Positions 25,332 through 35,775 of a stretch of DNA of 37,544 nucleotides are shown in pieces. The DNA is from Gammaproteobacteria bacterium. GTDB taxonomy: Bacteria > Pseudomonadota > Gammaproteobacteria > Nevskiales > Nevskiaceae. The notes under the pieces were generated by a model. That model was given only the letters and a program-made list of their open reading frames with translations, ran no database searches and was not told where the DNA came from. The position numbers were made by a program, and so were the translations under genes. Positions within the stretch are counted from its first letter, which is position 1, and each line of letters opens with the position of its first letter. The stretch spans positions 1 to 37,544 of the forward strand of contig JAHZLQ010000049.1 of assembly GCA_022599775.1 (NCBI GenBank), given 5' to 3'.

Positions 25332-26546
25332 ATGGACGCCGCTTACGCGCCGCTATTGCAAGGCATCGCCGACCAGCAGTCCGCGATGCGGGACGAGCTG
25401 ATCGCCCTGTCCAACATCAATTCCGGCAGCTTCAACGTCGACGGCGTCAACGCGATGGGCGAACGCCTGATCGCCCTGTTCGCGGATCTGCACCCTCAGG
25501 TGGAACGCATTGAGGTGTCGCCGTTCGCCAACACTGCGGACTCCGGCGAGCTTCGCCAGCGCGCGCTGGGCCGCGCGGTGCGTCTGCGCAAACGTCCGCA
25601 AGCGCCGTTGCAGGTGTTCCTGTGCGGGCATCTGGACACCGTGTTCGCGGCCGATCATCCGTTTCAGACGGCACGCCTGGTCGATGAGGACACCCTGCAC
25701 GGCCCCGGTGTGGCCGATCTCAAGGGTGGTCAGCTGGTCATGCTGCAGGCGCTGCGTGCCCTGGAGGCCAGCCCCTGGCATGCGGCCATCGGCTGGGAGG
25801 TGCTGTTCAATCCCGACGAGGAAATCGGCTCGCACGGTTCGGCACCACTGCTGGCCGAGGCCGCCACACGCAACCGCTTCGGCCTGATCTACGAACCCTC
25901 GTTCCCGGACGGCAATCTCGCTGGCGCCCGCAAGGGCAGCGGCAATTTCGACGTGATCGTGCACGGCCGTGCCGCGCACGCCGGACGCGAGCATCACCTG
26001 GGCCGCAATGCGATCCGCGCCTGCGCCGATTTCGTGGCAGCGCTGGACGCGCTCAACGGCACGCGCGACGGCGTCACCATCAATCCGGGTTACATCAGCG
26101 GCGGCGGCGCGCTCAATGTGGTGCCGGCGCTGAGTCTGTTCAAATTCAATGTGCGTACTTCCACCGCCGAAGACGAATCCTGGATGCGGGCGCAGCTCGA
26201 ATCACTGATGGCGGACATCGGCCAACGCGACGGCATTCGCCTTGAGCTGCGCGGCGGTTTCACCCGGCCGCCCAAGCCGTTTCACGGACTGACCGAAAAG
26301 CTGGCCGGGCTGATCGGAGACTGTGGCCGCGAACTGGGTTTCGGTCTGGAATTCCTGCCGACCGGCGGCTGCTGCGACGGCAACAATCTGTCCGCGCAAG
26401 GCCTGCCGAATATCGACAACCTCGGCGTGGTCGGCGGCAAGATTCACTCGGACGCGGAATACATGCGCATTTCCAGCCTGAGCGAGCGCGCACAACTCTC
26501 CGCACTGCTGTTGCTGCGTCTGGCGCGCGGCGAAATATCGCTCTGA
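25332..26546 (+). CDS. M20-family metallohydrolase (ArgE/CPG2-like)
   Basis: The start at 25332 (MDAAYAPLLQGIADQQ) gives 404 residues, usual for the family; an ATG at 25305 is possible. Metal-site motifs are in order: GHLDTVF, GPGVADLKGG, NPDEEIGS with the catalytic Glu pair, and the C-terminal GGKIHSDAEYM. A dimerisation domain (about 180-295) contains HGRAAHAGREHH. M20 enzymes hydrolyse amide bonds of N-acylated amino acids or small peptides. It is followed by a terminator and then astA, so a role with acylated amino acids is plausible but not shown. Confidence 0.88.
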   Translation: MDAAYAPLLQGIADQQSAMRDELIALSNINSGSFNVDGVNAMGERLIALFADLHPQVERIEVSPFANTADSGELRQRALGRAVRLRKRPQAPLQVFLCGHLDTVFAADHPFQTARLVDEDTLHGPGVADLKGGQLVMLQALRALEASPWHAAIGWEVLFNPDEEIGSHGSAPLLAEAATRNRFGLIYEPSFPDGNLAGARKGSGNFDVIVHGRAAHAGREHHLGRNAIRACADFVAALDALNGTRDGVTINPGYISGGGALNVVPALSLFKFNVRTSTAEDESWMRAQLESLMADIGQRDGIRLELRGGFTRPPKPFHGLTEKLAGLIGDCGRELGFGLEFLPTGGCCDGNNLSAQGLPNIDNLGVVGGKIHSDAEYMRISSLSERAQLSALLLLRLARGEISL

Positions 26547-26602
26547 ATGATCGCCCGGAATTTCGCCCGGGCCGTATACAGTAGCGGACACACCCATTTT
26601 TG

Positions 26603-26627
26603 AAGCCGCCCCGGTCCGGGGCGGCTT
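26603..26627 (+). terminator. Rho-independent terminator after the M20 gene
   Basis: A 10-bp stem, AAGCCGCCCC / GGGGCGGCTT, encloses loop GGTCC and is followed by TTTC. A T-run (CATTTTTG) on the left gives an A/T-rich foot that may also work on the opposite strand. Confidence 0.7.
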
Positions 26628-26652
26628 TCAGCCTTCAAGACATTGGCAAGGT

Positions 26653-27678
26653 ATGAAAATCATCCGACCGATCGGGCTCGAGGACCTCGACGCCCTGTTG
26701 CACATGGCCCAGACCGCCGGGACCGGCTTCACTTCCCTGCCCCCCGTCGCCGAGTACCTGCGCGAGAAAATCGAGCTGTCGGTGCGGTCCTTCGCCACCC
26801 AGGTGCGCGAGGCCGGGCATGAGCGCTACATGTTCGTGCTTGAGGAAACCGACACCGGCGAGATCGGTGGCTGCTGCGCGGTGGAGGCCGCCTGCGGACT
26901 GGACGAGCCGTTCTACAACTACCACGTGGGCATGACGGTACACGCCAGCCGTGAATTCAAGCTCTACAACCGCATACCCACGCTGTATCTGTCCAATGAC
27001 TACACCGGCACGTCGGTGCTGTGTTCGCTGTACCTCAAACCGGAGTTTCGCGCCGGCGGTACCGGGCGCCTGCTGTCCAAGTGTCGATTCCTGTTCATGG
27101 CGGCGCATCCGCAGCGGTTCTCGAAAAAGGTCATCGCCGAAATGCGCGGTGTCTCCAACGAATCCGGCGAATCACCGTTCTGGGAAGGTCTGGGTCGCCA
27201 CTTCTTCACGATCGACTACGGTGACGCCGAGCACATCGTCGGCCAGGGCAACAAGGCCTTCATCGCCGAACTGATGCCGCCGCACCCGATCTACACGGTG
27301 CTGCTGCCCGAAGCCGCCCGCGAAGTCATGGGCAAGGTCCACCCGCAAACCGCGCCGGCGCTGCACCTGCTGCAACAGGAAGGCTTCCGCTATCAGTACT
27401 ACATCGACATTTTCGACGGCGGCCCGACGGTGGAAGCACCGCTCACCGACATACGCACAGTGCGCAAATCACAGAAACTGTCGACGCAGGTCGGCGCTCC
27501 GTCGGCCGGCCCGCGCCACCTGCTGTCCAACGACGGCGTCGAGGACTTCCGCTGTACGCTTGTCGAGTACGGTCCACAACCGGATTCGGTGACGGTGGAT
27601 GCCGCGACGGCCGCGCAGTTGGGTCTGGACGACGGCAAGCTGGCACGCATCGTGGCGTTGAGCTTCAGCGATGGCTAA
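26653..27678 (+). CDS. astA: Arginine N-succinyltransferase
   Basis: The 341-residue protein matches AstA throughout and in length: MKIIRPIGLEDLDALLHMA, GGCCAVEAACGLDEPFYNY, TLYLSNDYTGTSVLCSLYL, FRAGGTGRLLSKCRFLFM and FWEGLGRHFFTIDYGDAE. AstA transfers succinyl from succinyl-CoA to the alpha-amino group of arginine, the first step of the ammonia-producing AST pathway. The usual neighbours astC, astD, astB and astE are not in the window; an M20 hydrolase precedes it. The rest of the pathway may lie elsewhere. Confidence 0.95.
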   Translation: MKIIRPIGLEDLDALLHMAQTAGTGFTSLPPVAEYLREKIELSVRSFATQVREAGHERYMFVLEETDTGEIGGCCAVEAACGLDEPFYNYHVGMTVHASREFKLYNRIPTLYLSNDYTGTSVLCSLYLKPEFRAGGTGRLLSKCRFLFMAAHPQRFSKKVIAEMRGVSNESGESPFWEGLGRHFFTIDYGDAEHIVGQGNKAFIAELMPPHPIYTVLLPEAAREVMGKVHPQTAPALHLLQQEGFRYQYYIDIFDGGPTVEAPLTDIRTVRKSQKLSTQVGAPSAGPRHLLSNDGVEDFRCTLVEYGPQPDSVTVDAATAAQLGLDDGKLARIVALSFSDG

Positions 27679-27861
27679 GCGACTGAGCCGCAGAATACTG
27701 ATCGGCTGGGGCTTGGTGCGCCGGTTTCGAGCACTCCGCTTGAGTGCCGGTTCATGATCACCCACAATTAACAAAGCCAATCGTCGATACCGATCGACGC
27801 ATTTCCGCTCTATCGCGCTCCCGCTTCCGGCGGACGCGCAGACAACCGAGGGAGCCCGCGC

Positions 27862-30144
27862 ATGCTGCTCGCCACCGATCTCGATGGCACTTTTCTCGCA
27901 GGCGACACGGAAGAGCGCCATCAGCTCTACCAATTGATCGCCCGCCACCCGGACATCCAGCTTGTATTCGTCACCGGTCGCGGTCTGGAAACCGTGCTGC
28001 CGCTGCTGTCGGACCCGTCCATTCCGCAGCCGGACTACATCATTTGCGACGTCGGCGCGACGGTCTGTGACGGTCATACGCGGCAAGCCGTACAACCGCT
28101 GCAATCCCAGATCGAAGGCCGCTGGCCGGGCGAGCAGGCCGTGGCCGCCGCCATGGAACGCTTTCCGGAACTGGAGCGCCAGGCCACGCCGCAGGAACGC
28201 CGGTGTTCGTATTTCTGCCGTGCTGGTGACGTGACCGAGGAGGTCCACCGCGTCGCGGCCGAATTGGATTGCGAGGTCCTGTTCTCGGCCAACACCTATC
28301 TCGACATCTTGCCGAAAGGTGTCAACAAGGGCTCCACGCTCAAGGCCTTCATCGACAGCCAGAAGATCGACACCGAACAGGTGCTCGTGGCCGGCGACAC
28401 GGTCAACGACCTGTCGATGTTCTCGTTCGGCTTCAAGGGTGTCTGTGTCGGCAACGCCGAGCCCGCGCTGCTGGAACAGACCAAGGGACTCGCGCGAGTG
28501 CTGCACGCGCACCGACCGGGCTGCGGCGGCATCCTCGAAGCGCTCGCGCATTTCGGATTCCTGGGCCCGCAGGGCGTGGCCGCACTAGGCACGCCGGACT
28601 ACAAGCCCGGCAAGTCCGACATGGTGATCGTCTACCACCGGCTCCCCTACGAGGAAACCGTGGTCAAAGGCACGGTCAAGCGCCAACGGCATCAGTCGCC
28701 GAACGGCATCCTGCCCACGCTGCTGAGCTTCTTCGAAAAGGATGCCAAGGGCGACGCCCAGCGCGGCGCCTGGATCGCCTGGTCGGTGAAAGATCCCAAG
28801 ATCAAGAATTTCGAAACCCACACCACGGTGGATGTGGACCGCTATCCCAACCTGATTGCGTCGCGCGTGGCGCTGACCAAGTCGGACGTGGACATCTTCT
28901 ACAAGAGCTTCTCAAAGGAAGCCTTCTGGCCGCTGCTGCACACGTTCTGGGAACGCGCGCGCTTCCGCGAAGATCATTGGCAGGTGTATCTCAAGGTCAA
29001 CCAGAAGTTCGCGGAGGCCGCCGCGGCCGAGGCCGCGGAAAACGCCATCATCTGGATTCACGACTACAACCTGTGGATGGTTCCGGCGTTCCTGCGCGAG
29101 ATGCGCCCGGACGTGCGCATCGCCTTTTTCCACCACACCTACTTCCCCTCCGCCGATATCTTCAACGTGGTGCCCTGGCGGCGCGCGATCATCGGCAGCC
29201 TGCTGCAGTGCGACTACGTGGGCTTTCATATTCCGCGTCAGGTCGAGAACTTCGTCGACGTTGCACGCGGGGTGATGCCGATTCGCGTGCTCGAGCGTCA
29301 AAGCTGCGCGCCGCGCTTCCTCACCTACGGTTGCGCGATGGGTCTGGACGAAGTCACCAGCGTCATCGAGTCCAATGGTCGGCGCGTGCATATCGGCGCC
29401 AATCCGGTGGGCGTGAACATCGAACGGATCAACGAAATCCTCAAGTCCGACAAGGCCCAGGCGCAGATGGCGGAGCTGCGCACCCAGCTCAAGGGTCTGC
29501 GCCTGATTCTGTCCGTGGAACGCCTGGACTACACCAAAGGCATTCTGGAAAAGATGCAGGCTTACGAGCGCCTGCTCGCGGAAAACCCGGAACTGCATCG
29601 CAAGATCACGCTGATCTCGATCTGCGTACCGGCCGCCCGCGAGATGACGATCTATCGCAGCCTGCAGACCCAGATCGAGCAAGTGGTGGGCCGCATCAAC
29701 GGCCGCTTCGCCCAGGTTGGCTGGCAGCCGGTGCAGTTCTTCTTCCGCAGCTTCCCGTTCGAGGAAGTGGTGGCGTACTACGCGATGGCGGATGTCATGT
29801 GGATCACGCCGCTGCGCGACGGCCTGAACCTGGTCGCCAAGGAATTCGCCGCCGCGCAGGGCATCACCTCGGGACGCGGTGTGCTGGTGCTGTCCGAGTT
29901 CGCCGGCGCCGCCGCCGAACTCAAGGGCGCCCTGCTGACCAATCCGCACGACCACAATGACCTGGTCAGCTCGATCTACCTGGGCATCACCATGGGGCGC
30001 GCCGAATCCGAAGACCGTCTGCGTACCATGTACGACATCGTGCGTTACAACGACATTCGCCATTGGAGCCGCGAGTTCCTCGAAGCCGTGGAACAGGCCT
30101 CCACGAAACCATCGTCCGCCGCACAGTCGAACGAAGCCGCCTGA
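27862..30144 (+). CDS. ggpPS: Glucosylglycerol-phosphate phosphatase/synthase fusion
   Basis: The 760-residue protein begins with an HAD phosphatase of the sucrose-phosphatase type (about 1-240): DLDGTFL with Asp6/Asp8, VTGRG, and GDTVNDLSMF. A GT20 glycosyltransferase follows (about 255-745) with GgpS-like features: VYHRLPYEE, SPNGILPTLLSFF, WIHDYNLWMVP, FFHHTYFPSADIFN, LDYTKG (Asp556/Lys559) and LRDGLNLVAKE (Asp653/Glu661). It joins ADP-glucose and glycerol-3-phosphate, then removes the phosphate, giving the compatible solute glucosylglycerol. This phosphatase-synthase order is known from Stenotrophomonas and Pseudomonas. The N-terminus is unlike trehalose-6-phosphate synthase, which argues against OtsA. 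GAGGGAG precedes the start. Confidence 0.88.
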   Translation: MLLATDLDGTFLAGDTEERHQLYQLIARHPDIQLVFVTGRGLETVLPLLSDPSIPQPDYIICDVGATVCDGHTRQAVQPLQSQIEGRWPGEQAVAAAMERFPELERQATPQERRCSYFCRAGDVTEEVHRVAAELDCEVLFSANTYLDILPKGVNKGSTLKAFIDSQKIDTEQVLVAGDTVNDLSMFSFGFKGVCVGNAEPALLEQTKGLARVLHAHRPGCGGILEALAHFGFLGPQGVAALGTPDYKPGKSDMVIVYHRLPYEETVVKGTVKRQRHQSPNGILPTLLSFFEKDAKGDAQRGAWIAWSVKDPKIKNFETHTTVDVDRYPNLIASRVALTKSDVDIFYKSFSKEAFWPLLHTFWERARFREDHWQVYLKVNQKFAEAAAAEAAENAIIWIHDYNLWMVPAFLREMRPDVRIAFFHHTYFPSADIFNVVPWRRAIIGSLLQCDYVGFHIPRQVENFVDVARGVMPIRVLERQSCAPRFLTYGCAMGLDEVTSVIESNGRRVHIGANPVGVNIERINEILKSDKAQAQMAELRTQLKGLRLILSVERLDYTKGILEKMQAYERLLAENPELHRKITLISICVPAAREMTIYRSLQTQIEQVVGRINGRFAQVGWQPVQFFFRSFPFEEVVAYYAMADVMWITPLRDGLNLVAKEFAAAQGITSGRGVLVLSEFAGAAAELKGALLTNPHDHNDLVSSIYLGITMGRAESEDRLRTMYDIVRYNDIRHWSREFLEAVEQASTKPSSAAQSNEAA

Positions 30145-30158
30145 ACCGAAGGAGTGCC

Positions 30159-30644
30159 ATGAGCATCTACGACATCGAAGCGGCAAGCATTGACGGGCAG
30201 ACGCAGACTCTGGGCGACTACCGCGGGCAGGTTCTACTGATCGTCAACACGGCCAGCAAGTGTGGATTCACGCCGCAGTACGCCGGCCTGGAAGCACTGC
30301 ACCGAAAATACAAGGATCGGAAATTCTCGATCCTGGGTTTCCCCTGCGACCAGTTCGGCCATCAGGAACCCGGCGACGAGAATGAGATCAAGAATTTCTG
30401 CTCCCTGACCTACGATGTAAGCTTTCCGATGTTCGCCAAAATCAAGGTCAACGGCGAGGACGCGCACCCACTCTACAAATTGCTTAAGTCCGAAAAGCCC
30501 GGCGTGCTGGGCTCCGAACGGATCAAATGGAACTTCACCAAGTTCCTGGTCGGCCCGGAGGGTCAGGTGATTCGGCGCTATGCGCCGACCGACAAGCCGG
30601 CCTCCATCGAAAAGGATGTGGCCGCACTGCTGGACACGATCTGA
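30159..30644 (+). CDS. Glutathione peroxidase family thiol peroxidase
   Basis: The ATG at 30159, preceded by GGAG at 30151-30154, gives 161 residues, the usual length. The catalytic triad is Cys35 (NTASKCGFTPQY), Gln65 (GFPCDQFGHQEPG) and Trp124 (IKWNFTKF). A further Cys81 (KNFCSLTYDV) occurs at the position where many bacterial members have a resolving cysteine, which would make it thioredoxin-linked. The gene starts 14 bases after the ggpPS stop and is likely co-transcribed, pairing osmoprotection with peroxide removal. Confidence 0.93.
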   Translation: MSIYDIEAASIDGQTQTLGDYRGQVLLIVNTASKCGFTPQYAGLEALHRKYKDRKFSILGFPCDQFGHQEPGDENEIKNFCSLTYDVSFPMFAKIKVNGEDAHPLYKLLKSEKPGVLGSERIKWNFTKFLVGPEGQVIRRYAPTDKPASIEKDVAALLDTI

Positions 30645-30668
30645 GGCTGTACGGGGCTTGTTGCCGGA

Positions 30669-32854
<2,186 letters not shown>

Positions 32855-32872
32855 CAGTTACTTACAAAAATT

Positions 32873-32886
32873 CTGTACAGATTATA
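32873..32886 (-). promoter_or_regulatory. Possible intI promoter -10 region with palindrome
   Basis: On the minus strand TATAAT (plus 32881-32886) lies about 27 bases before the first intI ATG, next to the palindrome CTGTACAG (32873-32880). No good -35 is seen. The palindrome is too short for an Escherichia-type LexA box. Confidence 0.3.
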
Positions 32887-32929
32887 CGTCTGATTGGCAG
32901 ATTAGGCGTCATCCTGACATCTAATAAGC

Positions 32930-32936
32930 GTTAGGT
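32930..32936 (+). other. attI / first-cassette recombination core
   Basis: GTTAGGT fits the core-site consensus GTTRRRY and lies 75 bases from the intI start, just before the first cassette gene. The attI site should extend back toward intI; its other integrase-binding repeats cannot be delimited by eye. Confidence 0.6.
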
Positions 32937-32969
32937 AACAAGTCCCACCCTCAAAGAGGAATCAAACCA

Positions 32970-33581
32970 ATGTCAGATTGCGGCTGCGGCGCAGAGCAAG
33001 CAGAGAAGCTAGAAAGAACTACTCTGGCCTATCTTCTTTCTATCAATGGGGTAATGTTCGTGGTTGAGGCTGCGTTAGGCTTCTACGCCCAATCAACCGG
33101 CCTTATCGCAGATTCATTGGACATGCTAGCGGATGCTACCGTTTACGGAATATCACTTTACGTCGTAGGTAAAGGCATTTCTCAGCAAGCAAAAGCAGCA
33201 AGTGTAAGCGGTGTACTCCAAATCATTCTCGGTCTTGGAGTCCTTTTTGAGGTTGTGCGTCGCTCACTCTATGGAAGCGAACCTCAAAGCATGCTCATCA
33301 TGGCTGTCGGGCTTCTAGCGCTAATAGCTAACGTAGCCTGCCTAATGCTCATATCCAAGCACCGAGACGGCGGGGTTCACATGCGAGCATCCTGGATATT
33401 CTCCACAAATGACGTAATTGCTAACGTTGGCGTCATCTGTTCTGGCGCTCTCGTTTGGCTCCTCGGTAGTAGATACCCAGATTTAGTTATCGGGGCAATA
33501 ATATCCGCCGTAGTAGTCAGAGGCGGCATAAAAATTCTTAAAGATGCCAAAGCAACCAAATCCCAAGAAATTGTTACCTAA
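32970..33581 (+). CDS. Cassette 1: CDF-like cation transporter, membrane domain only
   Basis: The 203-residue protein starts after AAAGAGGA (32953-32960). A short Cys-rich head (MSDCGCGAEQ) precedes about six membrane segments. The second carries the cation diffusion facilitator metal motif DSLDMLADATVYG (Asp51/Asp55), while the fifth-helix motif is NDVIANVGV rather than the usual HxxxD. The C-terminal cytoplasmic metal-binding domain of typical 300-residue members is missing, as in other small CDF-like proteins. The stop overlaps the attC site, so this is the first gene cassette. It is visibly more AT-rich than the chromosome, which suggests transfer. The ion is unknown. Confidence 0.85.
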   Translation: MSDCGCGAEQAEKLERTTLAYLLSINGVMFVVEAALGFYAQSTGLIADSLDMLADATVYGISLYVVGKGISQQAKAASVSGVLQIILGLGVLFEVVRRSLYGSEPQSMLIMAVGLLALIANVACLMLISKHRDGGVHMRASWIFSTNDVIANVGVICSGALVWLLGSRYPDLVIGAIISAVVVRGGIKILKDAKATKSQEIVT

Positions 33582-33663
33582 CAATGCCTTGCAGCCGACC
33601 CACTTTCCGCTACTTCCCTTCGGTCATTCGCTCCAAGTGGGCGGCTGAAGGCAGGCGTTGGGC
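33576..33663 (+). repeat. attC site of cassette 1
   Basis: The outer boxes are ACCTAAC (33576-33582) and GTTGGGC (33657-33663). The inner arm GCCTTGCAGCCG pairs with CGGCTGAAGGC, leaving one extrahelical G, the hallmark that directs strand choice by IntI. Length is 88 bp. Confidence 0.92.
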
Positions 33664-33678
33664 TTCATCGGGGGAATT

Positions 33679-34104
33679 GTGATTCCACAGAGTTGCCTTC
33701 TCATTGAAACAAAGAAGTTCCCCATTCTTCCCGGTGAGGATGAGGAACTCACGAATGAGCGCATGTACGGAAAGGCACTCTGTCAATACCTTCAGGCCGA
33801 GCTGCCACGAACCGGCATCAACGTTCCGTCATACTGCAACGAAGATTGGGGCTGGTGGGTTGCGGTCGAGCGAGGCGATTTCAAAATGGGGCTTTGCATC
33901 TATTCTGATCCGGGCGCAGCGACAGACCCAAAAAAGTACGCGCTGTTGCCGTCGGTGCACCAAACCAAGAAGTGGTCATGGTCAAAGTTCAAGCCGATTG
34001 ATGTTTCACTTGACGTTTTGGAGCTTATGGCCACCGTCGAGCGAGTTCTGAAAAGCGACAAAGACATTGCGGCTGTTACAAGACACGATGACTTTCCGTT
34101 CTAA
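33679..34104 (+). CDS. Cassette 2: EDWGW-motif protein of unknown function
   Basis: The start is taken as GTG at 33679 (after GGGGGA), giving 141 residues; a TTG at 33658 lies inside the attC core. I do not recognise a named family. The protein is small and soluble, with no signal peptide. Features are MYGKALCQYLQAELPRTGI, then a core NEDWGWWVAVE, a strand CIYSDP and an acidic end RHDDFPF. The block YGxxLxQxLxxEL...EDWGW recurs in cassette 3 (36932-37345), so the two are related. Similar proteins are, to my recollection, common cargo of integrons. The attC site just after it is interrupted by an IS. Confidence 0.75.
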   Translation: MIPQSCLLIETKKFPILPGEDEELTNERMYGKALCQYLQAELPRTGINVPSYCNEDWGWWVAVERGDFKMGLCIYSDPGAATDPKKYALLPSVHQTKKWSWSKFKPIDVSLDVLELMATVERVLKSDKDIAAVTRHDDFPF

Positions 34105-34108
34105 TGAG

Positions 34109-34125
34109 CCCCAACCAAGCGTATA
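34109..34125 (+). repeat. attC site of cassette 2, left fragment
   Basis: CCCCAAC (34109-34115) lies 4 bases after the stop of cassette 2 and resembles an RYYYAAC box with its first base changed. The site is cut here by the IS1111-type element; its remaining arm resumes at about 36841. Confidence 0.6.
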
Positions 34126-34139
34126 TGGACTCCCCCCGC

Positions 34140-34389
34140 AACCCCGCAGATGAAGATTGAGATTTTTCAAGGCGATCAAATCGGTTGCAGTCGTATATCC
34201 GGCTTCTGAGTGGATCGGGTTGATCCGAGCCTTCATGGATTTCGCGTTCGGGGTGCCCATCGCTCCAACGATCTTTTAGATCAGCATTGTTACCGGCGTT
34301 GCCCCGAACCGGTCCGACCTGTCATGCCATGAAACGTGTCTTCTCCTGCGCAACCGCTCGGTGGGAATCAAAACCTCCTTCGGAAAGCC
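34140..34389 (-). ncRNA. Candidate bridge-RNA region of the IS1111-type element
   Basis: About 250 bp of non-coding DNA lies between the transposase 3' end and the element tip. In the IS1111 group the RNA that guides target and donor choice is encoded on this side. The nested ISL3 element now separates it from the transposase gene. No fold has been computed, so boundaries are approximate. Confidence 0.4.
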
Positions 34390-34397
34390 GCTTTTTC
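34390..34397. repeat. 8-bp target duplication of ISL3 element, left copy
   Basis: GCTTTTTC directly precedes the left IS tip and recurs exactly at 35762-35769 after the right tip. Eight bases is the ISL3-family size. Confidence 0.9.
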
Positions 34398-35761
34398 GGG
34401 TCCATGCCGAAACGAGTGGAAGCCGCTGGTAATCTTCGGGCTGCCTGATGGAGGCAGTCATGAAGCGTTGGAGGCGAGCATGTCGGGATCGGAAACCTTG
34501 TTCACAGCGGCGTTGGGGCTGTCGGCTCCGTGGCAGGTCATCGACATTCGTTTTGTGCCGGAGGCCGGCGAGATTCACTTCGACCTTGGCTGTCAGTCCC
34601 CGCGTTTGAGCTGCCCGGCCTGCGGGGCGTCGGATCAGGCGATCAATGACCGGCGGGACCATACTTGGCAACATCTGCATTTCTTCCAGTACCGCGCGTT
34701 CATCCACGCGCGTTTGCCACGGGGGGGCTGTTCGGCCTGCGGCAAGACCACGCAGGTGACGGTGCCCTGGGCGCGTCCGGGCAGTGGCTTCACGCTGCTG
34801 TTCGAGGCGCTGGCCTTGACCCTGGCGCGAGCGATGCCGGTGGCGCAGGTTGCACGCCTGCTGGGCGTGCGCGATGCCCGCTTGTGGCGGGTGCTGCAGC
34901 CGCTCGTGCGTGCAGCCCGTGCGCAAGAGTCTTTCGCGGACGTCTCGCGCGTCGGAGTGGATGAGAAGCACATCGGCCGGCTGGGCTTTATCAGCCTGTT
35001 TCACGATGCGGGGCCGGCACACCGGGTGCTGTTCGGCACCGCCGGCAAGGATGCTTCGGTGTTCGAGGCCTTCGCATGCGACCTGCTCGCCCGCGGCGGC
35101 GATCCGCAGGCGATTCAGGCGGTGTCGATGGACTTGTCCAAGGCCTTTCAGGCCGGCGCCGCAACCCATCTGCCGCAGGCTGCACGGTGCTTTGATCGCT
35201 TCCATCTCATCAAGCTGGCCAACGAGGCGGTCGAAGAAGTCCGACGCGCCGAGGTCAAGACTGCACCCGAGCTCAAAGGCCTGCGCTGGGGCACGCTCAA
35301 GGATCATCGCCGCTGGAGTCGCGCGCAGATTGATGCCATGCATGGGCTGACCCATTCGAATCTGAAAACCGCCCGCGCCTGGCGGCTCAAGGAAGCGCTG
35401 CGCCGCCTCTTCGAAACCGCCAAGGCCGGCGTCGACGCAGAGCCACTGCTCCTGCGCTGGGTGTCCTGGGCCCGGCGCTGCCGCCTGACGCCCTTCAAGC
35501 GCCTGGGCGCCACCGTGCGCAATCACCTCGCCGGCATCGTCACCAGTTTCCGGCTGGGGCTGTCCAACGGCGCCGCCGAGTCGATCAACTCCAAAGTCCA
35601 GGCGGCGATCGCCAGAGCGCGCGGATTCCGCACCCATGAACACCTGATGACGATCATCTACCTGACCTGCGGCAAGCTCACGCACCTGCCAGTACCGCCT
35701 TACACGCGGCCTGCGGCGGTCGCATGACGTCGCGGGTTTCCACTCGAAACGGCATGGACCC
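34398..35761 (+). mobile_element. Complete ISL3-family insertion sequence
   Basis: The 1364-bp element has terminal inverted repeats: left GGGTCCATGCCGAAACGAGT, with the right tip starting GGGTCCATGCCGTTTCGAGT when read inward. Perfect 8-bp duplications flank it. It carries one intact transposase gene. It landed 6 bases short of the IS110-type transposase stop codon region, inside that element, so it arrived later. Confidence 0.93.
34480..35727 (+). CDS. ISL3-family transposase
   Basis: The ATG at 34480, after TTGGAGG, gives 415 residues, normal for ISL3; an open frame back to 34336 extends outside the IS and is rejected. An N-terminal zinc-ribbon (CPACG...CSACG) is followed by a helix-turn-helix-like region and the DDE domain with Asp161 in RVGVDEKHIG, Asp in SMDLSKAF and Glu in NGAAESINSKVQ. 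All key residues are present, so the element may still move. Confidence 0.95.
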   Translation: MSGSETLFTAALGLSAPWQVIDIRFVPEAGEIHFDLGCQSPRLSCPACGASDQAINDRRDHTWQHLHFFQYRAFIHARLPRGGCSACGKTTQVTVPWARPGSGFTLLFEALALTLARAMPVAQVARLLGVRDARLWRVLQPLVRAARAQESFADVSRVGVDEKHIGRLGFISLFHDAGPAHRVLFGTAGKDASVFEAFACDLLARGGDPQAIQAVSMDLSKAFQAGAATHLPQAARCFDRFHLIKLANEAVEEVRRAEVKTAPELKGLRWGTLKDHRRWSRAQIDAMHGLTHSNLKTARAWRLKEALRRLFETAKAGVDAEPLLLRWVSWARRCRLTPFKRLGATVRNHLAGIVTSFRLGLSNGAAESINSKVQAAIARARGFRTHEHLMTIIYLTCGKLTHLPVPPYTRPAAVA

Positions 35762-35769
35762 GCTTTTTC
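35762..35769. repeat. 8-bp target duplication of ISL3 element, right copy
   Basis: GCTTTTTC repeats the left-flank sequence at 34390-34397. Confidence 0.9.
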
Positions 35770-35775
35770 TCCGCC

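Noticed and set aside
27731-27747. Terminator after astA
   Set aside because: GCACTC/GAGTGC hairpin with a 5-base loop has no T-run; it may be chance. Likewise the dyad CGTCGAT-ACCG-ATCGACG at 27782-27799 has no clear role.
27862-30144. Naming the fusion as trehalose synthase/phosphatase (otsBA)
   Set aside because: The synthase half has GgpS features such as VYHRLPYEE and NGILPTLLSFF, and the phosphatase is of the sucrose-phosphatase type placed first, as in GgpPS.
32873-32880. LexA box for SOS control of intI
   Set aside because: CTGTACAG is only 8 bp and lacks the CTGT-N8-ACAG spacing. The lineage may use another LexA motif, but none was evident.
34336-34479. Longer start of the ISL3 transposase
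   Set aside because: The extension crosses the IS left tip at 34398, so it cannot belong to the transposase.
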